DNA from: Paratinospora sagittata
Lineage: Eukaryota > Streptophyta > Magnoliopsida > Ranunculales > Menispermaceae
Direction of reading: 5' to 3'
Length of the DNA: 64,000 bases
Assembly: GCA_035771175.1 (NCBI GenBank)
Contig: CM069603.1
Coordinates: forward strand, 14,484,286 to 14,548,285
In this document: piece by piece, positions 1 through 10,413 of the stretch
Layout: every line of letters begins with the position of its first letter
Position numbering within the stretch: position 1 is the first letter of the stretch
Translations under genes and position numbers: made by a program
Notes under the pieces: generated by a model
Told to the model about the DNA's origin: nothing
Seen by the model: only the letters and a program-made list of their open reading frames with translations
Databases searched by the model: none

Positions 1-704
1 GATATATTTGCATTAATTGTTCATATTTAGTGTTTTAGGTTCATTTAGATATTTTTATGAGTTTTATAAGTTGGTTTTAGTGGTTTTCATGAATAAAATG
101 CATTAGGCTAGCTTAGGAAAATAATCATGATTTTTAGGTACTTTTCCTAAAGTCAATTGCATCATTTACATATTAATATTGTCACATGTTGCAAGTTCAT
201 ACATAGTTTCATATTGAATTTTATTTCTTGATTAATATAGATCATTTACTTGTGTTTTGTGCTTTGTTTTGTAGGTAAATAAAGAGCCTAAAAGTGGGTT
301 CGAATGTGGTTCAAGTGGTGACAAAATCATGGCAAAGAAAGGTGCCAAAAGATGGACCAAAGAACCAAGAGAAAAGCCAAAAAAATGGCTAAGTCCACAC
401 AAAGAGAACCAAAAAGAAAAAGAAAAAGTCGTTCTGAGCGCCGCGGCGCTCAAAATGCAGATTTGGCTATAAATTGTATGTAGTGTCGCGGCGCTAGGTT
501 TTGCACAATACACAAATTTTGTGTATTTTGACTATTTTTGCTTACCCTTTTTGGTCTTTTCCCCACTTACGTATATAATCTCATTTTAGGGTTGTATTAG
601 AGGATCATCTTTCATTCTAGTAGATTTAGATAGCAACTAATTAGGGTTAGGGTTGAGAAAAGGATGCAAGAAAGAGTTTGAGGAGGAAGATAAGTTGCAG
701 ATTT
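1..704 (+). repeat. Partial 5' LTR/leader of Tat/Athila-like gypsy element E1
   Basis: The window opens inside this repeat, so its true start is not seen. It is recognised because most of it reappears in inverted orientation at about 2580-3324, inside the solo LTR that interrupts gag. Shared blocks include the stretch around 250-410 and the A/G-rich tract around 620-700. A TATA-like TATATAAT lies at 572-579. At about 704 the repeat runs straight into the middle of gag, so the normal primer site and the gag N-terminus are missing through deletion. No host gene is seen here; open frames on the minus strand are repeat DNA. Confidence 0.75.
435..579 (+). promoter_or_regulatory. GC palindromes plus TATA box in E1 LTR
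   Basis: Positions 435-452 form a perfect 18-bp palindrome, TGAGCGCCGCGGCGCTCA. A related GTCGCGGCGCTA follows at about 484-495, and the TATA-like TATATAAT lies at 572-579. The inverted copy of the LTR shows the same layout in decayed form (GCGGCGCT near 2832, GGCGCTCA near 2881, TATATAG near 2743 on the other strand). I infer a U3 promoter; no transcription data are available. Confidence 0.5.
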
Positions 705-1783
705 TTTGGAGAAGCATGGGAAAAATTCAAGGCTTTGTTGAGAAGATGCCGACAACACAGTTATCAAGATTGGCTTCAAATCCAAATTTTCTACAATACA
801 ATGACCATGTCTACGAGAGCATGGGTTGATGTGGCGGCTGGTGGTAATCTTAAGGGGAAGACAACAAATGAGGTTGTCATGCAGATAGAAGAAATGGCTT
901 CCAATCCCTATGAACACTCAAATGAGAGGGCTCCAACAAAAAGAGTGGTTGGATTGCATGAAGTAGATCAATTAACGGGTTTATCGACTCAAATGTCTTC
1001 AATGCTACACCACATGGCAACTTTTTCTGCCTCTCTCCAAGGAAATCCTTATTCTTCATCTGCCTCATCCATTGAATCCATTGCGGTAGCACACATGGTT
1101 CCACAAGGCTTGATCGGTCAAGATGAGCAATGTCAGTTTGTGAACAATCGCCTCTATAATTATAAAGGGAACCAAGGGACAAGCTCAAGCCAAGTGCCTA
1201 ATCAGTATTATCTAGGTGTGCGCAACCATGAAAACTTCTCTTATTCTAACAATAGAAATGTGTTGCAACCACCGTCGGGGTTTCATAATCAAGTCCAAGA
1301 GAAGAAATCAAGTCTAGAAGATGCAATGACCACTTTTCTGAATGATTCAAACAAGAGGTTCACCAAGAATGAAACAAAGTTGGATGAATTGGCGGTTCAC
1401 ATGGCTAAAATGAGTCAAGTGATAACTCAGGTGAGCAACTTGGGTGCCTCTATTAAGAATTTTGAAGTTCAAATGGGGCAAATTGCCTCAGCCATTGGTG
1501 CCCAACAACATCAACAAAATTCCTTCCCAAGCAATACAAAAGTGAGTCCCAAAGAGAGGTGCATGGCTATCAAATTAAGGTGTTGCAAAAAAGTTAAGAG
1601 TTCTCCTTTACCGAGCAAAGTCAAGTCGAGTTCATTTCCTTCTTCACCATCCATACCATCATATTCACAAGCTCAAGAAGAGGTTGAAAAAGAAGTTCAA
1701 GAGGAAGTGGCACAACAAGGCAATGGGGTTGCAAGTGACAAAGGACAAGAGGTTACAAAGAGGGACTTTGTTCTGGGTCGCAT
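678..1783 (+). pseudogene. gag of E1 (Tat/Athila-like), N-terminally truncated
   Basis: The open frame runs 678-1844, but only about 705-1783 is gag. It encodes the capsid-type block EAWEKFKALLRRC, then WLQIQIFYNTM and AAGGNLKGKT, as in plant Tat/Athila gag proteins, which have a similar EAWERFKELL block in mid-protein. The first 100-200 residues expected in the family are missing because LTR sequence is fused directly upstream, so the first Met is not a native start. The C-terminal part contains ERCMAIKLR, matching the ECKAITLRSGK-type end of such gags. Near 1783 the frame enters an inserted solo LTR and ends at 1844. The rest of gag resumes at 3325. Confidence 0.8.
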
Positions 1784-3324
1784 TAATGGTAAAAATTTAG
1801 ATTCGCAAGTGTATGAATATCAAGTTATAATATACCAATGGTGAGTGGGTAATCGTATCCACAGGGAAGGTAATTTCACAATTAAGAATGCCCAAAACTG
1901 TAATGACTAGTGATTTTATCTAAGTGATCAAAGTGGAGTGAATTAATGGATAAAATGCAAATTAAATAGAAATTGGAGAGAAATCAATGGGTTTATATTT
2001 CTAGAGTTTAGATCTCACTATGTTATCTCTCGTGATTTCTAATAATTGTGTTAAAGAATTAATTTCTGGAGTTTATCAATCCTGAATCTTTTTTCATTCA
2101 AACCCCTCTTCCAAGTGATAGCTTGAATATCTACTCTCGATCTATCGATTCCCTCTCCCGAGTGGCAAACCTTTAAATCAAGAATGCCTTAGGTTCTATG
2201 ATTCATTTTAAATTGATTTCAAAGGGTTTTGTAGGTCTCCCAACACGATATAAATCCCCTAGGTTGTAATTATCTTCCTTTGATTCAATATCCCCCTTTC
2301 CAAGTGATAGATATCAAATCTAAGTTCATTCAAAGAGTGATCAGCAATTTGAAAGTATTAAGCATGAAGAATCATAAATAAACTCAAAAGATTGCTCAAA
2401 AACACATAAACAATGATTCAATCACAAGATCCAACATAGCTAAATCAAAACTCTAGATTATTTATTTAGCTCATAAACCAATCCATGGATACAAGATAGA
2501 GATTCAAATAGGAAATCATTGAAACAATTTGAATTAGGATAGAAATTAGAAAAAACCCCTTCAAGAGTGAGATCTCCTTCTTTTTCTTCTTCTCCAACCT
2601 GCAACTCTTTCTTCTTCTTGTCTCTTCTCTTGTTCCTCTTTCTCTCCTCTTTCTCTAAACCTAATTGCTATCTTCTAAAATGTAATAAAAATGAAAAGAG
2701 CTATATGATGAGAGATCCTTTGCTCAAACCCTAAAATAGATTATATAGAAGTGTGGGAAAAGACCGAAAAAACCACAATAAAAAATGTTGCAAGAGTTTT
2801 ATGTAACGTTGCGACACTTGGAATCAGCGTTGCGGCGCTACATGCTTTTTAACGCATGTATTTGTCTCTCGAAGCACCACGGCGCTCAGAAGAACATCTT
2901 CTCTTCTTCTTTTTTTCTTTCTTCCTTGCTTCTTTGTTGGACTTAGCCATTATTCTGGCTTTTCTCTTGGTTCTTTGGTCCATATTTTGCCCCTTTCTTT
3001 GACATGGTCTTGTCACCCTTTGAATCACATTTCAACCCACTTTTAGGCTCTTTATTTACCTACAAAGCAAAGCACAAAAAAGTATAAATTCTATGTAATT
3101 GATCAAAGTATTAACTAAAATGAAATGCACCCAAAGTATATGGCTTCTATGATATTCACATGTATGAAAATGTCATTTATTCATGATAAAAACCTAAGAT
3201 AAAACCTAAATGCATCTAAAACAACTAAGTATATTACTCATGCAAAACAACTAAAAAATATCTAAATGAACCTAAAAATCTAACAAATTAACATGCAAAA
3301 TAACTACTAAAACTCAACTTATCA
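1784..3324 (-). mobile_element. Solo LTR, same family as E1, inserted inverted into gag
   Basis: About 1.54 kb of non-coding DNA interrupts the gag/pol frame. On the minus strand it begins TGATAAGTTGAG and ends near TTTTTACCA; its first half matches 1-704. CGCAT flanks it (1779-1783 and 3325-3329), with about 3 extra bases at the left edge, and the gag frame (ending GRI, resuming RITF) is restored across it. No primer site or internal region is present, so it is a solo LTR. The left edge (CGCAAGTG, then ATATCAAGTT) is shared with the remnant at 36165. An insertion of the element's own family into itself in opposite orientation is unusual. Confidence 0.7.
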
Positions 3325-4380
3325 CGCATCACATTCCCGGATATCCTCAAGACCCCCATTCCTTACCCTCAAAGATTTGCAAAACAAAAGCTCGATGATC
3401 AATTCACTAAATTTTTGAATATCTTCAAGAAAATTCACTTCAACATCCCTCTAGCAGATGTTTTGGAGCAAATGTCAAATTATGCTAAATTCATGAAGGA
3501 GGTGATGTCCAAGAAGAGAAAGCTAGCTGAATTTGAAACCGTCAAGCTCAATGAAGAATGTAGTGCCATCTCGCAAAAGAAACTTCCACAAAAGCTCAAG
3601 GATCCGGGGAGTTTTTCTATTCCTTGTGTTATTGGTTCATCTTCTTTTGATAATGTTTTACGTGATCTTGGTGCAAGCATTAATTTGATTCCCTTGGCTA
3701 TTTTCAGGAAGCTTGGATTAGGAGAGGTGAAGCCCACCACCATATCCCTTCAACTAGCCGACCATTCAATCACATATCCATGAGGCATTATTGAAGATGT
3801 GCTAGTCAAAGTGGATAAATTTATATTTCCTGTGAACTTTGTGGTGTTGGACATGGAGGAGGACGAAGAGCTACCACTCATCTTTGGGAGACCATTCCTT
3901 GCCACAAGGAGAGCTTTGAGAGATGTTGAGCGAGGAGCACTCACATTGAGAGTGAATGATGAAGAAGTCAAGTTCGACATTTACAAGTCTCCAAAGCCTC
4001 AAGAAGAGAAGAGCACTTGCCATAAAGTTGAGGTGATGGAGAGTAATGTTCAAGAGAGCATGATGGTGATGAGTCCAAGTGAACCTTTGGAGAAAGACAT
4101 GATTCAATCAAATTATGAAAAATCAGTAAAAATTGAGGAGGAAAAACATTTTGAGTTGTTTTTTGTGAGTTCCATTGATGAAGCTTCTAAATTCAAGCTT
4201 GAAGATATGAAAAGTGTAGCTCAGGCACCTTTGAGTTCTCCTTGGAGTAGTGTGTTGCAAGAGGGAACATTCCATTTGGGGAAGAACCAAGTTTTTCTTG
4301 ATGACAAGTTTTACAAATTGGATGATCCCTTGTTCTTTCAAGGATGCAAGAATCAAGCTACCGTGCGAAGTGTACTTTAA
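3325..4380 (+). pseudogene. gag end and retropepsin of E1
   Basis: The frame resumes at 3325 and reads through PYPQRFAKQKLDDQF, then KKLPQKLKDPGSF. The aspartic protease active site is DLGASINLIPL, the Leu-substituted DTG form typical of Athila/Tat polyproteins. A TGA at 3781 replaces Arg in the expected YPRG motif. The same frame continues from about 3784 with the protease flap and C-terminal motif IFGRPFLAT. Expected RT sequence does not follow: after about 4380 the reading frame is lost. The protein would process the gag-pol polyprotein, but this copy cannot be functional. Confidence 0.85.
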
Positions 4381-5220
4381 TGAGGAGTGCAAGAGATTCT
4401 TCTATGCTGTCATGCTTCATTTTGTGGCGAATATTTTAGTGCAACAAGGACATCTTTAAAGGTTCTTCAAGATGGTTTTGATTAGCCTACTTTGTTTGAA
4501 GATGCGGAGATCTTTGTGGAAACATGTTTAAATGTCGTCAAAAGATGCACTGTTTTAGCCAAGCCAACCGGAAAGAGTAGATGTTCTTCTACTATGAACC
4601 ACCATGAGCAAGAGAAGAGAAAGTCTAGCTAAAGACTATAAAGAAGTGTTTGTTGGGAGGCAACCCAACCGAATTTTAGTTTTTATGTTTTATTTTCTTT
4701 TTAGTCATTGTAGTATAGAGTTGAGTTTTATTTTTTCCACTAATGATGTCTTTTTTGTCCCTTTCCAAGTCTCAATTCAAGTTTGGGGGTCCTCGAAGTT
4801 GCCAAATGTAAGAGAATCAACTTGGAGCCTTCTACCCTTCGAGGCTAGGGGAGTTTCGTTGACCTTATCTTTTATCTTGCTTTGTGGATATTTTTGCATT
4901 GAGGACAATGCTGATTTAAGTTTGGGGGAAAGTTTGAATTTTTTGTCTTATTGAGAAAATTTTTGTTTTTGAAGAGTCTAGATCATTGAATAAATCCATA
5001 TTCCTTTATGAGCTTTGATTTCATTTGATTTTGTATGGATGATCTATGATAGGATTAGCACTCATTTCTAAACATGACTTTTGAAAAATTAGAAAGTACT
5101 CTTAAGTCTGTGTGCTTGATCTACCTTGTCATGTTTATTGGACATTCTCATTAACTTTTGAGCATGGAATTAGGATCATGAGTTCCATTTGTTTGTTTAA
5201 ATCGAGATTATGACACCGAA
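4381..5220 (+). mobile_element. 3' tail of E1 with polypurine tracts; RT-IN deleted
   Basis: No coding potential is seen. 4381-4590 is unassigned. From about 4590 the sequence carries features found after pol in Tat/Athila-like elements: GTTGGGAGGCAACCCAAC (4649-4666), CAAGTTTGGGGGTCC near 4777 and AAGTTTGGGGGAAAG near 4919. The second tract is a polypurine-tract candidate. Because protease ends at 4380 and the tail starts about 200 bp later, roughly 3 kb (RT, RNase H, integrase) is missing. 4960-5220 is AT-rich with no recognisable feature; E2 starts abruptly near 5221. Confidence 0.6.
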
Positions 5221-5586
5221 GTGAATTCGAATGAGCAATGTAAAGCCATCACTTTGAGAAGTGAAAAAGAAGTTAGGGGGGTTGAATCTACAAGCCAACT
5301 TATCACATCTTTGTCACCATCTAGTCAAGAGGATGAAGAGCCTAGTAAAAAGACTAAGTCAAGTAAAGACAAGGAAAAGCAATCTGAGGGGGAAAAGCCA
5401 AAAGAGAGGCCATATCGGCCTGGTTCTATCACATTTTCGGACAATTCTCCTATTATGAAACCTCCAATTCCTTTCCTCAATGATTTCAAAAGAAGAAGCT
5501 TGATGAGCAATTCGCCAAGTTTCTTCAAATATTCAAGAAAACTCATATCAACATCCCTTTTGCAAATGCATTGGAATAAATGTTGA
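5221..5586 (+). pseudogene. gag C-terminus of element E2
   Basis: Encodes NEQCKAITLRSEKEV, the conserved gag C-terminal motif of Tat/Athila-type elements, then a Lys/Glu/Ser-rich linker and KPPIPF. A frameshift follows: the expected QFAKFLQIFKK block is read in another frame near 5500-5560, and a stop ends the frame at 5586. The upstream part of this gag is absent; the junction with the E1 tail is at about 5218-5221. The fragment belongs to the same lineage as E1 but is a different copy. Confidence 0.75.
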
Positions 5587-6662
5587 ACTATGTGAAGTTT
5601 ATAAAGGATGCTATGACAAAGAAAAGGAAGTTGGAAGACTATGAGATGGTGAAGCTAATAGAGGAGTGTAGTGCCATACTACAGAAGAAGCTACCTCAAA
5701 AGCTAAAAGATCCAGGAAGTCTTATTATTCCTTGCACCATTAGTACTTTAAATTTTAATAAAACTTTATGTGATTTAGGTGCAAGTATTCACTTAATGCC
5801 ACTCTCTATTTTCAAGAAATTGGGGCTTGGTGAGTTGAAGTCCATTACTATCTCCTTACAATTGGCGGATCGGTATGTTACTTATCCTCGAGGTATCACT
5901 AAGGATGTGCTAGTGAAAGTGGATAAGTCCATCTTCCCGGTTGACTTTGTTGTATTGGATATGGAGGAAGATCGAGATATCGCTTTGATACTTGGGAGAC
6001 CCTTCTTAGCTACGGGAAGGGTGTTAATTAATGTGCAACAGGGTGAGCTTACTATGAGAGTGAATGATGAAGAGGTTTTGTTCAACATTTACAACACTCT
6101 CAAGTTTCCTTTGGAATGGAGCACTTACCACTGTATTGATGTTAAGGATGTGTTTGATGACTGTGTGACTGAGATACATGATGAGTCTACACTGGGGGAT
6201 CCTTTAGAGAAATGCCTTATGAGTTATATATCTAAGGATGAGGTGGTTCATGAAGATGTCCAGCATTATGCCTTAGCTCTTGAGGCAAATTGTAATGAAA
6301 GTGACAATGCCAAAGTGGAAGAAATTGAAATCTCTTCACAACCCAAGTTAGTAAATTCTTCATTGGAGTTGATCCCGCTACTGGAACATCTTTGGTATGC
6401 CTTTTTGGGAGAGAAGTCTACTATGTCAGTTATTATCTCATCGGCTTTATCTAGTGTGGAAGAGGAAAAGCTATTTCGCATATTGAGAGAGCACAAGTCC
6501 GCTTTAGGGTGGTCCATTTCTGACATCAAGGGAATAAGTCATTCTATATGCATGCATAAGATCTTGATGGAGAAATCTTACAAGCCTTCAATTGAGCACC
6601 AACGGAGGCTAAATCCACCTATGAAAGAAGTTGTAAAAGCTGAGATTTTGAAGTGGCTCTAG
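5580..6662 (+). pseudogene. Retropepsin and start of RT of E2
   Basis: A 360-codon open stretch. It begins with the pre-protease block LNYVKFIKDAMTKKRK, then KKLPQKLKDPGS. The protease active site is DLGASIHLMPL, the flap region LADRYVTYPRG, and the C-terminal motif ILGRPFLAT. The linker to RT is acidic. The frame ends with RRLNPPMKEVVKAEILKWL, the first conserved part of RT, where a TAG at 6660-6662 breaks it. The family's active site is normally DTG; DLG is common in this lineage. Most of the domain is preserved, suggesting a younger insertion than E1. Confidence 0.85.
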
Positions 6663-7499
6663 GCGTGAATCACATAAGTCATTTCGGATAGTCCATGGGT
6701 GAGTCTCGTTCACGTGGTGCCAAAGAAAGGTGGGATCACTGTGGTGATGAATGAGAATAATGAGTCGATCTCTACAAGAACAGTCATGGGTTGGCGAGTA
6801 TGCATTGATTATAGGAAACTCAAGAAGGCCACAAGGAAGGATCACTTTCCTCTTCCTTTCATTGATCAAATGCTAGATCGGTTGGTGGGTTTCCATTACT
6901 ATTGCTTCTTAGACGGGTATTCTAGGTACAACCAAATTGTCATCGCCCCGAAGGAGCAAGAAAAGACTATTTTCACATGCCCGTATGGTACGTTTGCATT
7001 TCGGCGGATGTCATTTGGTTTATGTAATGCACTGGTGACTATTTTTTCTTATATGGTGAAGGACATCATGGAGGTATTTATGGATGATTTTTTAATATTT
7101 GGGCCCTTAATTGACCATTGCTTGCATAACCTCTCCCTTGTGTTCAAGAGATGTGAAGACACTAACCTTGTGCTTAATTGGGAGAAGTGTCACTTTATCG
7201 TGCATGAAGGCATTGTTCTTAGCCACCAGGTGTCATCCAAGGGTCTTGAGGTGGGTAGGGCCAAGATAGATACCATTGAGAAGCTTCCATATCCAAAGAA
7301 TGTGAAAGACATACGGAGTTTCTTGGGGTATATGGGTTTTTACCAAAGATTTATAAAGGATTTTTCAAAAATAGCTAAGCCTATTTGCAACTTACTTGAG
7401 AAAGAAGTTTTTTCTGTGTTTGATGACCATTGTGAGTTAGCTTTTAGATTGATAAAGAAGGACTCAATTTCAACACCTATCATGGTAGTACCGAATTAG
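6663..7499 (+). pseudogene. Reverse transcriptase of E2
   Basis: RT fingers and palm are readable: WRVCIDYRKLKKATRKDHF, then PFIDQMLDRL, YGTFAFRRMSFGLCNA and the catalytic VFMDDFL (the YxDD box as FMDD), followed by HLSQV-like and SFLGYMGFYQRFIKDFSKI motifs. The expected APATF after FGLCNA reads LVTIF. A stop ends the frame at 7497-7499 after MVVPN. RT would copy the element RNA into DNA. Stops before and after the domain mean no full-length polyprotein can be made. Confidence 0.85.
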
Positions 7500-7865
7500 G
7501 GTGAACCATTCGAGATAATGTGTGATGCAAGCGATTATGCTCTAGGGGCAGTTCTTGGACAAAGAAAAAAAAAGATGTTTCAAGCCATTTATTATTCAAG
7601 TAGAACTCTTGTTGGAGCCTAACAAAATTACACGACAACCGAAAAAGAATTGTTAGTGGTGGTATTTGCTTGTGATAAGTTTAGATCCTACATCATTGGG
7701 TCTAAGGTGATTGTCTACACCGATCATGTCGTCATTCGTTATTTGTTTAATAAGAAGGATGCAAAGCCTTGATTGATTCAATGGGTTTTCTTGCTACTAG
7801 AATTTGATATAAAGATTCGGGACAAGAAATGAAGTGAGAATGTAGTTGCAGACCACTTATCTCAG
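7500..7865 (+). pseudogene. RNase H of E2
   Basis: Read through stops, the frame gives MCDASDYALGAVLGQR (first catalytic Asp region), then [19 protein letters not shown] (catalytic Glu) and [11 protein letters not shown] (catalytic Asp), ending in ENVVADHLS. In-frame stops occur at about 7620, 7770 and 7829, so it is clearly decayed. The order PR-RT-RH-INT fits Ty3/gypsy. Confidence 0.8.
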
Positions 7866-8466
7866 TTGCAACTAAACAAGAAGGAAGATGGTGTTCCAAT
7901 TTTAGAAACATTTCTGGATGAGCAATTATATGGGTTATTTTTCAAGCTTCCATGGTATGCCGATTTTGTGAATTATTTGGCTAGCGGTATCTTACCTCCG
8001 GATATATCTTATGCAAAGAAGAAGAAATCTCTACATGATGTGAGATTTCATCTTTGGGATAATCCTTTTCTACTCAAGAAGTGTAAAGATCAAATCATTA
8101 GGAGGTGTATACCAGAAGAAGAAGTGCAAGTCAATCTCCATGATCGTCATTTTTCTCCATATGGTGGCCATTTTGGGGCTACAAGAACAACGACAAAAGT
8201 TCTTCAAAGTGGGTTTTATTGGCCTACTGTATTTCGGGATAGTTATGCTTTTGTGATAGCTTGTGACCAATGCCAACGCCTTGGTCCTATTTTGAGGAGA
8301 CATGAGCTACCATTGACTAACATGTTGCAGGTGGAGTTATTTGATGTTTGGGGCATAGACTTCATGGGTCGTTTCCCTCTCTGTGTGGCAAGACATATAT
8401 TCTAGTGGCGGTCGATTATGTTTCAAAGTGGCTTGAAGAAATTGCAACACCTACCAATGATGCACA
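7866..8466 (+). pseudogene. Integrase of E2, N-terminal part
   Basis: The zinc-binding HHCC module is visible (HDRHFSPYGGHFGATRT, later CDQCQ), followed by the start of the catalytic core, WGIDFMGRFP. A frameshift near 8385 moves the coding frame: ILVAVDYVSKWLEEIATP, with the first catalytic Asp, is read in the next frame. The coding sequence stops at 8466, where copia element E3 is inserted. The remaining catalytic Asp and Glu are at 35160-35310. Confidence 0.85.
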
Positions 8467-8813
8467 TGTTATCTTAAGGAACCCCAAGATGAGAATGTTT
8501 TGATGATTCCAAACTACTCATGTTTGTGTATCTAATGATCTTGTTAAGTGTTTCAAAATTATCAAGAATCAATATCAAAGAGAAGAGCTTACAAGTCCAT
8601 TAAATGTCAATGATCAAAGCTTCAAGTTTTCAGTACTTAGAATGTAAATCTATCGATCAAATTTCTCTCGGCAAGATCTACTTAATTGCATGATTTGATC
8701 AATATGTTTGAAAGGTTTTTCAAATGATTTAAATTCTTAATCTTTAACTGGTTTGACTATGTTTTGAAAAACAAAAATAGCTTTTAAAATTAGTCTTTAA
8801 ATATTCGATCAGG

Positions 8814-9245
8814 ACGCTAATGTCTCAGTAGCGCCCTCTTGCACGTACATGTCAGGATGCTAATGATACATTAGGACGCTAATAAAGTTCAAGGTTGAAA
8901 AAGTTCTTATTCATCAGGACACTTACTTTATCAGTAACGCCCTCATTGTGTCAATCAATGAACTTATCAGGACGCTGATTGAACATCAGCTCGCTGATTG
9001 TCTTAAGCATCAGAACGCTTACATGTTAGTAACGCCTTATGTTTTTCGTACTTTAAAGATATGGCGCTTACGTTGTAAGTAGCGCCCTTATATTTCTAAG
9101 TGTTTTCAAATTGTGCCAAGACGCTTACCTTTCAGTAGCGCCCTCACAGCTTAAGCAGTTTTTTTATCGTTAAGTAAGTCTGGACGCTTACATTCTTGTA
9201 GCGCCCTAACTTCTTAGTTCAGCAGAACGCTTATGGTCCATTAGC
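8814..9245 (+). promoter_or_regulatory. Array of paired GGACGCT / AGCGCCC motifs in E3 U3
   Basis: About seven modules recur at 50-70 bp spacing. Each has a left half-site like AGGACGCTTAC and a right half-site like AGTAGCGCCCTC. Some pairs fold: GGCG-CTTAC and GTAAG-CGCC at 9063-9086 are complementary around a 3-nt loop. The array ends about 340 bp upstream of TATAAATA (9586-9593). It is repeated in the 3' LTR (33545-33985) and, in opposite orientation and more decayed, in solo LTR E4. I infer an enhancer-like U3 array. Confidence 0.55.
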
Positions 9246-9585
9246 AACCTCAAGGAACAAAACGACAAAGTTGAGATCATATGTCAGACACTGATTGACC
9301 AAACAAGACGATAATCCAACAGTGTCATAAAGTTGTGTCTATGTAGTTTTTTAGTTCGCTTTTTCAGAACTTTTTATGCACAGATATCTTTTCGAATTTG
9401 TCAGAGATTTCCTCTACTGCATGATTCTCGATTCCTGAAACCTTCCTTATTCATGCAATCTGAAAAGAACAAGAATGTTCGTGAAAATCGTCTCACCATC
9501 TTCGTGAAAGATTCTAGTTGTTGTGAGTAAACGTTCTTTTTGAAATCTAAATTCAAATGACCAATAGTTTCATCTCTACTAAGTC

Positions 9586-9593
9586 TATAAATA
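9586..9593 (+). promoter_or_regulatory. TATA box of E3 5' LTR
   Basis: TATAAATA, downstream of the motif array and upstream of the hairpin array. It would place the RNA start near 9620, leaving about 740 nt of R/U5 leader. The 3' LTR copy reads TACAAATA near 34325. Confidence 0.6.
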
Positions 9594-9979
9594 CCAGCAC
9601 TTAGAAAATAAAAAAAAACACCGAAAATATCGAGCAAATACTTTTGAAAGTTAGTCAAAATTTTAATTTGATTTTAGAGCTTAAATTGTTTTAGTTTTTC
9701 AAAGTGTCTTCTTTGAAACTCTGTTTATTCAAAAGATTTTCATAATGAGCTTAATCTCTATTTTTTCTTTACAAATCTATTTGAAAGTTACTGAACTATT
9801 TTTTACTCAAATTTTCAGCATTGTTTTAATCATATATCATTCTTGCTGAAAGAGAAATTTGAGAGATAGTTCATAGGATACAGTTGTACTTCATTTCATA
9901 TCTTGTATATTGTATTGAGTTGTAATAGTAGTTATACAAACTGCTAAGTACCCAACTTCGTTTTTCGAACAAGTGGTTG

Positions 9980-10213
9980 TTCTCAAGCCTGTAAGTTGAG
10001 AAGGCATTAGGTTAGTCTGACACCTGAAAAATTGAGATAGGTAGTTCTATAGCCTGTAAGTCAAGAGGTTTCGGTTGGTCTCAAGCCTGCAAGTTGAGCA
10101 TTGTAACGGTTATTCTTACACCCGAAAGTTGAGAAAAGGTGTAACGGTTTGGTTCTCACCCGTAAGAGAATCCCTTAGTGAAGAGGTTTCAAATCCTAAC
10201 TGTGGAGGTTAGG
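9980..10213 (+). repeat. Hairpin array in R/U5 of E3 LTR
   Basis: Consecutive short hairpins are readable. Stem TTCTCAA/TTGAGAA surrounds loop GCCTGTAAG (9980-10002). CTCAA/TTGAG surrounds GCCTGCAAG (10080-10098). TTCTC/GAGAA surrounds ACCCGTAA near 10152-10169. CCTAAC/GTTAGG surrounds TGTGGAG (10195-10213). Weaker versions lie between. The loops are similar while stems differ but stay complementary. The array lies downstream of the TATA box and so would be in the RNA leader. A second copy is at about 34708-34950. Confidence 0.65.
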
Positions 10214-10357
10214 TAGTAGATGTAGGCAAGTAGCTGAACCACTCTAAATCGTATGTGTAAATTGATTTTCTTTTCCACACTTATTTAGTTGTCATTGCAT
10301 TAATTTTAATTGTCTAAGTGTCCAATTCGCCCCCTCTTGGACATACCTGAGCCAACA

Positions 10358-10372
10358 ATTAGTATTATAGCA
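10358..10372 (+). other. Primer-binding site of E3
   Basis: Directly after the LTR, TTAGTATTATAGC resembles TGGTATCAGAGC, complementary to plant initiator Met-tRNA, with several changes. Its position supports the LTR boundary and decay of the element. Confidence 0.6.
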
Positions 10373-10413
10373 GAATTGCTCATTAACAAAATCTAACAAT
10401 TTCTTTGATATCA

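Larger units (their letters stand above)
8467..10357 (+). repeat. 5' LTR of E3 (1891 bp)
   Basis: Starts TGTTATCTTAAGG and ends GAGCCAACA; the start is repeated at 16034 and the rest at 33329-35094. It contains, in order, an array of ACGCT/AGCGCC half-sites (about 8814-9245), TATAAATA (9586-9593) and a run of small hairpins (9980-10213). No coding frame in it looks real. Confidence 0.92.
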
